This document shows positions 8,548 through 15,231 of a stretch of DNA of 35,289 nt, piece after piece. Source of the stretch: DASQUK01 sp046723645 (GTDB lineage Bacteria > Actinomycetota > Acidimicrobiia > Acidimicrobiales > VFJN01); assembly GCA_046723645.1 (NCBI GenBank), contig JBKOUY010000188.1:1-35289 (forward strand). Reading direction: 5' to 3'. The notes beneath the pieces were generated by a model that ran no database searches, had not been told where the DNA came from, and saw nothing but the letters and a program-made list of their open reading frames with translations. Made by a program: the position numbers and the translations under genes. The first letter of the stretch is position 1, and each line of letters begins with the position of its first letter.

Positions 8548-9230
8548 GCGAGTTTTCCGAAGGCCGCGAAACCGAGCCCGGGCGCCGGCCGATCTACTCG
8601 ATCGGCGCCGTGGCCAAGATGCTTGGAGTCGACACCGCGACGCTGCGAGCCTGGGAAGACCGTTATGGCGTCGTCACTCCCGAGCGCACCAGCGGCGGCC
8701 AGCGCGTCTATTCACGAGACGAGCTAGAGGAGTTGCGCTTCCTCGTCACGGCGATTGAAAGTGGCGAGACGGCGGCGGATGCGCATCGGCTGCTGGCCGA
8801 GCATCTCGGCTCCCCCGAGACGCTCACGTCTAGCGACCACGACGCCACGATCGTGGTCCTGCTCGCCGAGCGCGACCGATATGCCGCGGAACTGTTTGAG
8901 TACTTCCTGCGCACCGAGGGATTCGACGTCTGTTTGGCGTTCGATCCCGTCGCTGCGCGGCGGCTCTTCGTCGAACGGACCCCCGACCTCTCGGTCGTGG
9001 AGCTCATGATCTCCGGTGGGGGCCTCGAACTCTGCCGCCAACTCGCCGCGGACGGCACCGCGCCGGTGCTTGCGGTATCGACGCTTGGCCTCGCACAGGA
9101 GGCCATCGCGGCAGGGGCGAGCGCCTTCCTGAGAAAACCATTTGAGCCGCTGCAATTCGTCTCCACCGTGCGCGATCTGTTGCGTTCGAGCGCGCTGACT
9201 CGGCTCAGCCCTGCGAAGATGCTCCGTTGA
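8544..9230 (+). CDS. MerR-type HTH / receiver fusion regulator
   Basis: A 228-residue two-domain regulator. Residues 17-85 are a MerR-type winged HTH (IYSIGAVAKMLGVDTATLRAWEDRYGVV, then SGGQRVYSRDELEEL). Residues 101-215 form a CheY-like receiver (ATIVVLLAERD, PDLSVVELMI, VLAVST, GASAFLRKPFEP). The conserved signalling Ser179 and Lys198 are kept, but the phospho-acceptor Asp is Glu153 and the N-terminal acidic pair is reduced to E109/D111. It is therefore probably not phosphorylated and may mimic the active state. GTG overlaps the STAS stop by four bases (GTGA), and its own TGA overlaps the KaiC ATG by one. It most likely regulates its own operon or related genes. Confidence 0.82.
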   Translation: MSEFSEGRETEPGRRPIYSIGAVAKMLGVDTATLRAWEDRYGVVTPERTSGGQRVYSRDELEELRFLVTAIESGETAADAHRLLAEHLGSPETLTSSDHDATIVVLLAERDRYAAELFEYFLRTEGFDVCLAFDPVAARRLFVERTPDLSVVELMISGGGLELCRQLAADGTAPVLAVSTLGLAQEAIAAGASAFLRKPFEPLQFVSTVRDLLRSSALTRLSPAKMLR

Positions 9231-10627
9231 TGCAGCGCGTTTCCACTGGCAACGATCGATTGGACGAGATTCTCGGCGGTGGGTTAATCGCCGACGCGAT
9301 CACGCTTATCGTCGGTGCACCCGGAACCGGCAAAACGATTCTCGCGCAGCAGCTCATGTTCGCCAACTCGTCGGCGGAGCGACCGGGCCTGTATCTCTCG
9401 ACGGTCTCGGAGCCGTTCGACAAGATACTCCGCTACGGACAATCACTCGACTTCTTCGACACGACCCGGGTCGGCCGCTCGGTGTTCTATGACGATCTGG
9501 GTGATGCCCTGCACCTGGATGGCCTCGACGGTGTGCTCCACCGTGTCGATGCACTGCTAAGACAGCACAGCCCGGGCATCATCGTCATCGACAGCTTCCG
9601 GGCGCTAAAGGCGTTCACCAGCGACGAGGCCCAGTTTCGCCGCTTCCTCCATGATCTCGCCGGGCGATTGACGGCCCTGGCTGTATCGTCGCTATGGGTC
9701 GGCGAATACGACGTCCAAGTCGTAGCCGACGCACCTGAGTTTGCCGTTGCCGATGGGGTCATCGCGCTGGAGACCAAGCAAACGTCGCAGCGTTCCATTC
9801 GCTGCCTCAGCGTCCGCAAGCACCGAGGCAGCGGCTTCCTGTCTGGCGATCACGTCTACCGCCTGAAACCGGGAGGCCTCGAGGTTTTCCCGCGACTTGC
9901 GGACCTGCGCGACGGCTCGTCGTACCCCGCGCTCGACGCACGCGTATCGACTGGCATCGCTGCGCTCGACCAAGCTCTCGAGGATGGCTACTGGGCGGGT
10001 TCGACCATTCTCATCGCGGGACCCTCCGGAGCTGGGAAGACCCTCATGGGTCTCCATTTCATCTACGCCGGCGCCAGCCTGAACGAACCGGGCGTCCTAA
10101 CCAGTCTCCAGGAAAATCGGATCCAACTAACCCGCATCATTGATAGGTTCGGCTGGTCCATCGATGACCCAAACGTCATGATCATGGACCGATCGCCGGT
10201 GGACGTCTACATCGATGAACTGATCTACGAGGTCCTCGACAACGTCCAAGCAATCGGCGCCCGCCGCGTCGTTATCGATAGCCTGAATGATCTCATCGCA
10301 GCTGCACCCGACGCGATACGCCTGCGTGAATTTCTCTACTCCCTCGTGCAGCGATGCTCGCGGCTCGGCGTTAGCCTAATGTTCACATATGAAACGTTCG
10401 AACTCTTCCGCATCAGTCGACTCAGTGAGTTTGGCATGTCGCATATCGCCGACAACGTCGTACTTCTTCAGCACATCCAAGGCGCCACCCAAATGAGACG
10501 TGCGCTCAGCGTCGTCAAGACGAGGGCATCGACGAGCTCCAGCATGATCCGGGAATTTCTGATTACACACAACGGCATACAACTCGGCGAACCATTAGAC
10601 GTTAACGCAGCTGGGCTCGACGCCTAG
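9230..10627 (+). CDS. KaiC-like double-domain RecA-fold ATPase
   Basis: A 465-residue protein with two tandem KaiC domains. Domain 1 has Walker A GAPGTGKT (29-36) and Walker B IIVID (D121). Domain 2 has GPSGAGKT (264-271) and RRVVID (D350). This is the layout of cyanobacterial KaiC and of the wider family of signalling ATPases. The adjacent catalytic glutamates of KaiC (EE after the third strand) appear as SE (60-61) in domain 1 and QE (294-295) in domain 2, suggesting altered ATP turnover. A Ser/Thr cluster (RASTSSS, about 432-438) lies near the end of domain 2. There is no kaiA or kaiB here. The ATG at 9230 overlaps the preceding stop by one base. Confidence 0.88.
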   Translation: MQRVSTGNDRLDEILGGGLIADAITLIVGAPGTGKTILAQQLMFANSSAERPGLYLSTVSEPFDKILRYGQSLDFFDTTRVGRSVFYDDLGDALHLDGLDGVLHRVDALLRQHSPGIIVIDSFRALKAFTSDEAQFRRFLHDLAGRLTALAVSSLWVGEYDVQVVADAPEFAVADGVIALETKQTSQRSIRCLSVRKHRGSGFLSGDHVYRLKPGGLEVFPRLADLRDGSSYPALDARVSTGIAALDQALEDGYWAGSTILIAGPSGAGKTLMGLHFIYAGASLNEPGVLTSLQENRIQLTRIIDRFGWSIDDPNVMIMDRSPVDVYIDELIYEVLDNVQAIGARRVVIDSLNDLIAAAPDAIRLREFLYSLVQRCSRLGVSLMFTYETFELFRISRLSEFGMSHIADNVVLLQHIQGATQMRRALSVVKTRASTSSSMIREFLITHNGIQLGEPLDVNAAGLDA

Positions 10628-10688
10628 GTCGTCGGGGTCGTTTGGTCGGGCAACGGGGCGCCACGGTACCTGCGACAGAGATGTGTTC

Positions 10689-11330
10689 CTATGTGCTGGC
10701 GCTGATTTGGTCGAGTAGTTCGTTGACGCGTCTGGCGATCTCATCGCGGATCGGCCGGACGGCGTTGATCTCGAGGCCGGCGGGGTCGTCGAGCACCCAG
10801 TCTTCATAGCGCTTGCCGGGAAAGATGGGGCAGGCGTCGCCGCATCCCATGGTGACGACCACGTCGGCGGCGCGGACGACTTCATCGGTCCAGGGCTTGG
10901 GGTATTCGCCGCGGATGTCGATGCCCACCTCGGCCATTGCCTGCACGGCCGCGGGGTTGACCTCGGTGGCGGGTTCGGATCCGCCGGACCAGGCGATCGC
11001 CCGATCCCCGGCGAGGTGGTTGAACCACCCGAGCGCCATCTGGGAACGGCCCGCGTTGTGGACGCACAGGAACAGGACGATGGGCACGCCGTCGTCCTCC
11101 CGTCCCTCGATGCGGGCCAGGGCGTGGAGGCGTTGGCGGGCGAATCGTTCGGCCATCAGCGGCAGGAAGTTGGTGACGGTGGCGCGATGGGCGAACTGGT
11201 CGTAGCTGGTGGCGAGGAACTGCTCGATGGTCTCGACCGAGAAGGTGCCGTCGAACTCGTGGCGGAGGTTCCGGGCGGCGGTCTTGAGCGCGAGATTCGC
11301 CTCAGGCGAGAGCTCTTGGAGATCGGGCAT
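10689..11330 (-). CDS. arsC: Arsenate reductase ArsC, LMW-phosphatase type with N-terminal helical domain
   Basis: A 213-residue cytosolic enzyme reducing arsenate to arsenite. Residues 1-80 form a three-helix domain (SPEANLALKTAARNLRHEF, then FLPLMAERFARQRLHALAR) often fused to actinobacterial ArsC. Residues 85-210 carry the low-molecular-weight phosphatase fold: catalytic loop FLCVHNAGRSQMA with the nucleophilic Cys, and VVTMGCGDACPIFPGKRYEDWVLDDP with two further Cys for the disulfide relay and the Asp acid. The reductant (thioredoxin or mycothiol) cannot be decided. It is last in the operon arsI-aqp-arsC, 16 bases after the aquaporin gene. Confidence 0.9.
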   Translation of the reverse strand: MPDLQELSPEANLALKTAARNLRHEFDGTFSVETIEQFLATSYDQFAHRATVTNFLPLMAERFARQRLHALARIEGREDDGVPIVLFLCVHNAGRSQMALGWFNHLAGDRAIAWSGGSEPATEVNPAAVQAMAEVGIDIRGEYPKPWTDEVVRAADVVVTMGCGDACPIFPGKRYEDWVLDDPAGLEINAVRPIRDEIARRVNELLDQISAST

Positions 11331-11346
11331 GGCTGTCCCCTTCGGG

Positions 11347-12078
11347 TCAGGGTCGGACGGCGTCGGCTGGTTGGTGGGGGACGATGAGATCGGCTGCGGG
11401 GAGGGCGGGCCACAGGAACCGGGCGAGGCCGACGGCGGCGATGCCGCCGGCGAGTTGGCCGGCTACGAAGGCAGGTGCCGAAGCCGGTTCGATGCCGGCG
11501 AAGCTGTCGGTGAGGGTGCGGGCGACGGTGACGGCGGGGTTGGCGAATGACGTGGACGAGGTGAACCAGTACGCGGCGGCGATGTAGCCGCCCACCGCCA
11601 CGGCCGCCAGCGCGGCACGCGACGCGGTGCTGGTCGAGCGGACGACCCCGAGGATCACCAGCACGAGCCCGAAGGTCGCCAGGGTTTCGCCGAACCACAG
11701 CCCGCCGGTGGCTCGTTCGTGGGTGGACCACTCGATCACCGGGAGCTCGAACATGAGATTGGCAACCATCGCCCCGACACATCCGCCCGTGAGCTGGGCG
11801 GCCACGTACGCCCAGGCCTCGCCACTGGACATCCCGCCAAGCATCCGGTCGGCGAGGGTGACCACGGGGTTGAAGTGGGCGCCCGATAGCGACCCGAACG
11901 CCAGAATCAGCGCGACCAGGGCGGCGCCGGTGGCCAGCGAGTTCTCGAGTAACTGGAGGCCGACGTCGTCAGGCGAGAGCCGCTGCGCCGCGATCCCGGA
12001 TCCGACGACAGCGGCCACCAAGAAGCCGGTGCCGACGGCCTCGGCGGTCAGGCGGCGGGCAAGGCCCGGTGGTGGCAT
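11347..12078 (-). CDS. Aquaporin / MIP-family channel (AqpS-like)
   Basis: A 243-residue membrane channel of the major intrinsic protein family, with six membrane helices and two half-helices. The two pore motifs are GAHFNPVVT (first NPA variant, NPV) and FANPAVTVAR. Family members in ars operons (AqpS type) let arsenite or methylated arsenicals diffuse out of the cell, taking the place of an ArsB or Acr3 pump, and no such pump is present here. It starts three bases after the arsI-type gene ends and is followed by arsC, so the three are one operon. The NPV variant is common in this subgroup. Confidence 0.9.
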   Translation of the reverse strand: MPPPGLARRLTAEAVGTGFLVAAVVGSGIAAQRLSPDDVGLQLLENSLATGAALVALILAFGSLSGAHFNPVVTLADRMLGGMSSGEAWAYVAAQLTGGCVGAMVANLMFELPVIEWSTHERATGGLWFGETLATFGLVLVILGVVRSTSTASRAALAAVAVGGYIAAAYWFTSSTSFANPAVTVARTLTDSFAGIEPASAPAFVAGQLAGGIAAVGLARFLWPALPAADLIVPHQPADAVRP

Positions 12079-12081
12079 CGA

Positions 12082-12537
12082 TCAGCAGCAGCGGGCAGCC
12101 GATTCCGGCGCCGCGGCGCAGCACAGCGGGTCGGCGGACGGGTCAACGCTCCAAAGTTCACCCGCGGGCATCTCGGCGTCCGCGAGCACCGTGTAGATCT
12201 CCCATGGCTCGCCGTCAGGGGCATCGACCCACATCTTGTCCTGCACCGCGTAGCAACACGTGACCTCGTCTTTGGTCGTCGCGGCCAGGTCTTCGTCGGT
12301 GAGGCGGGTGTTGGCGGCCGCCACCTCGTCGGTGGAGGCGACCTCGACGCCCAGGTGGTTGAGCGACCCCGGCGTGCCGCCGCCTTCGATGAGCACCAGC
12401 TTGAGGGGTGGCTCGGCGATGGCGAAGTTGGCGTAGCCCGGTCGGAGCTTGGCGGGCTCGGTGGCGAACAGCTTCGAGTAGAAGTCCACGGCCTGGTCGA
12501 GATCGGACACGTTCAGCGCCAGCTGGACACGGGACAT
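12082..12537 (-). CDS. arsI: ArsI/CadI-type VOC protein (organoarsenical C-As lyase family)
   Basis: A 151-residue vicinal-oxygen-chelate protein. The start LALNVSDLDQAVDFYSKLF, the metal-ligand His in LNHLGVEV, the vicinal cysteines in EVTCCYAVQDKMWV and the Glu in PWEIYTVLAD match ArsI/CadI proteins. ArsI cleaves methyl from trivalent methylarsenite and roxarsone using Fe(II), and the Cys pair binds the arsenic. The C-terminus adds a CC-rich tail (LCCAAAPESAARCC) which may bind metal. The start at 12537 is fixed by a perfect AGGAGG six bases upstream. It is first in the operon and divergent from arsR. A cadmium-binding role (CadI) is the alternative, but the context favours arsenic. Confidence 0.85.
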   Translation of the reverse strand: MSRVQLALNVSDLDQAVDFYSKLFATEPAKLRPGYANFAIAEPPLKLVLIEGGGTPGSLNHLGVEVASTDEVAAANTRLTDEDLAATTKDEVTCCYAVQDKMWVDAPDGEPWEIYTVLADAEMPAGELWSVDPSADPLCCAAAPESAARCC

Positions 12538-12564
12538 CACAGCCTCCTGATAGATTCGGACCTG

Positions 12565-12606
12565 TCGATGCATCGAGTCTGGCGAATGTATCGACGTTTG
12601 TCAATA
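12565..12606. promoter_or_regulatory. ArsR operator region between arsI and arsR
   Basis: Two dyads lie in the 89-base divergent gap. One is the perfect palindrome TCGATGCATCGA (12565-12576). The other is TATCGAC (12589-12595), four bases, GTCAATA (12600-12606), an inverted repeat with one mismatch. The second is of the size and AT-containing type bound by ArsR/SmtB dimers. It ends 20 bases before the arsR start codon, so binding would shut both operons until arsenite releases ArsR. Confidence 0.6.
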
Positions 12607-12626
12607 CGACCTCCAGCGACGGTGAC

Positions 12627-12974
12627 GTGACCGCTATCAAGCTCGAAACAGTGACGGACGTGTGCTGCCCCTCCGTGCTGGACGCGCCCCTGAGTGAGGA
12701 CCAGGCGGGCGAGGTGGCGCGGATGTTCGCCGCCCTGGCCGACCCGGTGCGGCTGCGCCTGCTCAGCCTGGTGGCCGCCGCCGACGAGGTCTGCAGTTGT
12801 GATCTACAAGCCCCCCTCGGCAAATCCCAGCCGACGGTCAGTCACCACACCAAGGCTCTGGCCGACGCGGGGCTCATCATCGGTGAACGGCGGGGCAAGT
12901 GGGTGTGGTGGCGAGTCGTACCCGAGCGCCTCGCTGCCCTTCAGGCCGCACTTGGGTCGACCCAACAGACGTGA
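12627..12974 (+). CDS. arsR: ArsR-family metalloregulator
   Basis: A 115-residue winged-HTH repressor. The core MFAALADPVRLRLLSLVAAADEVCSCDL, the recognition helix LGKSQPTVSHHTKALADAGLI and the wing RRGKWVWWRVVPERL are typical. Candidate arsenite ligands are the CC pair near residue 12 (DVCCPSVL) and the Cys pair of EVCSCDL, a variant of the classic ELCVCDL. The GTG at 12627 is chosen because it is the first start in frame with the conserved region; it lacks a strong ribosome site, so a leaderless message is possible. It is divergent from arsI-aqp-arsC, which it presumably represses. Confidence 0.88.
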   Translation: MTAIKLETVTDVCCPSVLDAPLSEDQAGEVARMFAALADPVRLRLLSLVAAADEVCSCDLQAPLGKSQPTVSHHTKALADAGLIIGERRGKWVWWRVVPERLAALQAALGSTQQT

Positions 12975-13114
12975 GCGGGGAGTCCTACCGGTAGCCACTC
13001 GGGGCGGAACGGTCAATTCGATGGAATCGGCCGGCTGCCTGTGGGCACCGGCATTTCGGATCAGCCCCGGACCTAGGGTGGCGGCTTCACTGAACTCGTC
13101 AACCCAGTTAGGTG

Positions 13115-13516
13115 CTAGTCGAGTGAGCCGTGTTCTCCGAGGGTGGTGGGGTTGCCTTGGAGCTGTTGGTGGCGGGTCCAGGTGTCTTCGAGGCCCCAGA
13201 CCCGGGCGAGCCGGTCGTTGGTGACGCGGAAGAAGTAGACCTCGTCGATGTTCATGGCGCGGCCGGTGGGCAGGAGGTCTTGCCAGGGTCCGTGCTGGGT
13301 GCCGGTGCAGCGGAAGCGGGCGACGACGATGTTGCCTTCGGCGACGAGCTCGACGATCTCTTGATGCCAGTCGGGGAACGCGGCGCGGAACTGGTCGAAC
13401 GCGCGCCGGAGTGTGCGAGCCAGGGCCGGCGTGGCGATGTCGTCGAGGGCGGCGAGGTTGTTGGCGTTGATGACGTCGTCGACAAGGCGCCTGACGAGCA
13501 GTTTGGCGTCGGTCAT
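13115..13516 (-). CDS. SnoaL-like / ester cyclase fold protein
   Basis: A 133-residue small soluble protein of the SnoaL-like (NTF2-fold) group. Recognisable parts are an N-terminal helix (LLVRRLVDDVINANNLAALDDI), FRAAFPDWHQEIVELVAEGNIVVARFRCTGTQHG and a closing GRAMNIDEVYFFRVTNDRLARVWGLEDT strand set. Family members include polyketide cyclases and many proteins of unknown substrate. Its ATG overlaps by four bases (ATGA) the stop of a small upstream gene ending at 13513, so the pair is probably co-translated. It converges on arsR. Confidence 0.75.
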   Translation of the reverse strand: MTDAKLLVRRLVDDVINANNLAALDDIATPALARTLRRAFDQFRAAFPDWHQEIVELVAEGNIVVARFRCTGTQHGPWQDLLPTGRAMNIDEVYFFRVTNDRLARVWGLEDTWTRHQQLQGNPTTLGEHGSLD

Positions 13517-13671
13517 GAGCTTGCAGGTTCGCGGACCGTGGCCGCTGTGGTGGTCTTGTGGATGGCGAGGGCAGCAACGGCTGCATGGAGGGCAGCGATG
13601 AGACCCGCGAGTAGGGAGAATCCGGTGCGCTTTTCGTGGAGTTCGTGAACGACCTCGGCGGCATCGAGCAC
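13513..13671 (-). CDS. Small membrane protein, frame coupled to the SnoaL-like gene
   Basis: This short frame encodes LDAAEVVHELHEKRTG followed by a hydrophobic helix (FSLLAGLIAALHAAVAALAI) and a short polar tail, 52 residues from the GTG at 13671. It is too short to stand out as an ORF, but its TGA overlaps the SnoaL-like ATG by four bases (ATGA), the usual sign of translational coupling. The frame stays open upstream to 13773 and there encodes another membrane-like stretch (ALTAVAAASFAVLDAAEVV), but without ATG, GTG or TTG. The N-terminus may therefore have been lost, or CTG may be used. I do not know the function. Confidence 0.5.
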   Translation of the reverse strand: MLDAAEVVHELHEKRTGFSLLAGLIAALHAAVAALAIHKTTTAATVREPASS

Positions 13672-13830
13672 GGCGAAGGAGGCGGCGGCAACGGCGGTCA
13701 GCGCTGTGCCACCTCGGCGATCTGAAACGTCGTGGCCTTGTGACGACCGTAAGCCTTCGAGTCGACACGAAGGTCAAGCCAAAACCTCGCAAACGTCGCA
13801 GAAAATCCTGCTGAGGTAGCCTGCGGCGGA

Positions 13831-14298
13831 TCAGTCCTGGGACCAGCCGTGCTCGGCGGGTGTGGCCGGCCGCAGCGCACCCTGGTCGCGGACCACGACC
13901 TGCAGGCCCTGCCGAGAGAACCGCTCGAAGAGCGCGGCGGCGCCGTCGGCGAGGTTGTCTGGGAGGTGGTAGTACTCGTCGAGTATCTGGCGGGCGAGGT
14001 CGTCGTCGACGACCGACGCGTCCATCCACACCTCGTCGCCGTGGGCGTTGATGTCGAAGGTAAAGAAGGCGCAGCAGGCCTTCTCCCGGGCCGCCAGGTC
14101 CCGGACCCAGCCCTCGACGCCTGGCTCGGCTCGAAACCGGAACCGGATGCCATCACCAACGCGCTGGCGGCCGACCAGCGCGCCGAGGAAGAGCCGCTCG
14201 TACTCGGCGAGACGTTCGGCCGCGGTGTCGGGCGCGTCGGTCATGTCGCAGACGATCGGGGTTGGGCCACTGTCGGTCTGGTCGGTCGTTTCGGTCAT
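13831..14298 (-). CDS. MerR-associated CC-motif protein of unknown function
   Basis: A 155-residue soluble protein. It contains an N-terminal CDMTDAPDTAAERLAEYERLF, a FRFRAEPGVEGWVRDLAAREKACCAFFTF core with a vicinal Cys pair, and an acidic C-terminal half (DEVWMDASVVDDDLARQILDEYYHLP). Small proteins with such an ERxCCxFFxF core often accompany MerR or ArsR regulators, and the Cys pair could bind a soft metal; that is inference. It is divergent from a MerR gene across a MerR-type promoter whose predicted start site falls at or next to this ATG, so the message may be leaderless. Confidence 0.7.
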   Translation of the reverse strand: MTETTDQTDSGPTPIVCDMTDAPDTAAERLAEYERLFLGALVGRQRVGDGIRFRFRAEPGVEGWVRDLAAREKACCAFFTFDINAHGDEVWMDASVVDDDLARQILDEYYHLPDNLADGAAALFERFSRQGLQVVVRDQGALRPATPAEHGWSQD

Positions 14299-14304
14299 GG
14301 CCCG

Positions 14305-14336
14305 ACGATAAAGTCTGGAGTCGAGTCCAGAGTCAA
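14305..14336 (-). promoter_or_regulatory. MerR-type promoter with elongated spacer and dyad
   Basis: On the minus strand TTGACT (14331-14336) and TATCGT (14305-14310) are separated by 20 bases, the over-long spacer of MerR-activated promoters. Within the spacer TCTGGA (14314-14319) and TCCAGA (14326-14331) form a perfect dyad with a six-base centre. Transcription would begin close to the ATG at 14298. The MerR gene begins at 14348 on the other strand. Confidence 0.7.
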
Positions 14337-14347
14337 GAGGTGCCAGC

Positions 14348-14767
14348 TTGAAGATCGGGCAAGTCGCCGACGTCGCCGAGGTAAGCATCGACACCGTGCG
14401 CTTCTACGAACGCCGAGGCGTCCTACCCGTACCCGAGCGGACGCCATCGGGATACCGCACCTACACACCGGCCACCGTGGATCGCATCCGCCTGGCCCGG
14501 CGGCTCCAACAACTCGGGCTCACCCTCGACGAAGTCATCGACGCCCTCCACGCCACCGACGGCGGCGATATCACCTGCGCCTCACAACGATGGCGGCTCG
14601 AAGCCGTCCTCGGGCGCGTCGACACCAAGGTCGCCGAGCTCGAGGCCACCCGCCGCCACGTCCAAGACGTGCTCGCCGCCTGCGACACCGGCAACTGCGC
14701 CTTCGCTCGGGGGCAGGGCTCGAACCTGCAACAACCGGCTCCAAAGGTGAGCAAGGCACCGCGATAA
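14348..14767 (+). CDS. MerR-family metal-responsive regulator with att-derived tail
   Basis: A 139-residue MerR-type activator. The N-terminal winged HTH (KIGQVADVAEVSIDTVRFYERRGVLPVPER, PSGYRTY) is followed by a long dimer helix and metal-site cysteines (ITCASQRW at about residue 77, and AACDTGNC near 116-121), like mercury/zinc-type MerR proteins. It starts with TTG preceded by GAGG. Residues after NCAFA (about 20) are encoded by the antisense of a tRNA-Gln fragment (14705-14747), so the native C-terminus was replaced or extended when an element inserted. It probably controls the divergent CC-motif gene through the dyad at 14314-14331. Confidence 0.85.
   Translation: MKIGQVADVAEVSIDTVRFYERRGVLPVPERTPSGYRTYTPATVDRIRLARRLQQLGLTLDEVIDALHATDGGDITCASQRWRLEAVLGRVDTKVAELEATRRHVQDVLAACDTGNCAFARGQGSNLQQPAPKVSKAPR
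14705..14747 (-). repeat. Left att-like copy of the tRNA-Gln 3' half
   Basis: These 43 bases match the antisense of the tRNA-Gln(UUG) 3' half (33085-33128) from the anticodon loop to the 3' end, with one G missing in the G run. Same orientation as the tRNA. It continues as TGAG, shared with the copy at 18125 but not with the tRNA. It is most simply read as the displaced 3' end (att site) left by an integrative element. Confidence 0.75.
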
Positions 14768-14770
14768 GCA
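14748..14770. repeat. Short direct repeats beside the left att copy
   Basis: Just inside the att copy lie CAAGGCACC (14752-14760) and GATAAGCACC (14761-14770). The same GATAAGCACC core recurs twice beside the second att copy at 18258-18291. Such short direct repeats close to an att core resemble arm-type integrase binding sites. Confidence 0.35.
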
Positions 14771-14829
14771 CCGTGCGACGCCAGAGTCCTCGTAGATGGC
14801 TGCGTTCGACCGGACGAGTAGGACCGAAT

Positions 14830-15231
14830 TCAGCCCAGTGCCGCGAGGAGAGCGCGGCAAGCCGCCTCGCACCGGCGGCAGCTTTCCGCGCAGAGCCGGC
14901 AGTGCTCATGGTGTGACGCGTGACGCTCGCATTCGTCGCCGCATGCACGGCAGGCGGTCGCACATCCCTCGATTGCGGCGCGAAGCACGCCGGCGTCAGC
15001 GGCGGTCTGGCGCGTCGCGATGCGCCCGGTCGTCGTGCAGATGTCGCTGCAGTCGAGACAGAGGCGTATGCAGCGGACCAAGTCCTGTACGTCGGGTTCG
15101 GCCAGGTCCGCGTCTGCACAGCTCGTGCAACTGTCAGCACAGTCCGAGCACTCGGTGATACACCGAACGAGCACCTCTCGATCAACACTCGTCGGCTGCG
15201 GGTGCGTTTGGATGATCGTTTGAACGGTCAC
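14830..15231 (-). CDS. Four-helix-bundle copper-binding protein (Csp-like, DUF326)
   Basis: A 133-residue protein with 18 cysteines and several histidines, spaced along four predicted helices (for example CITECSDCADSCTSC, CIRLCLDCSDIC, CATACRACGDEC, CRLCAESCRRCEAAC). This matches the DUF326/Csp family of copper storage proteins, in which Cys residues line the core of a four-helix bundle and bind many Cu(I) ions. No signal peptide is seen, so it is the cytosolic (Csp3-like) type. The GTG at 15231 is supported by AAGGAG five bases upstream. It is divergent from a DUF1326-DUF2182 pair, all inside the 3.4-kb att-bounded segment. Confidence 0.88.
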   Translation of the reverse strand: MTVQTIIQTHPQPTSVDREVLVRCITECSDCADSCTSCADADLAEPDVQDLVRCIRLCLDCSDICTTTGRIATRQTAADAGVLRAAIEGCATACRACGDECERHASHHEHCRLCAESCRRCEAACRALLAALG

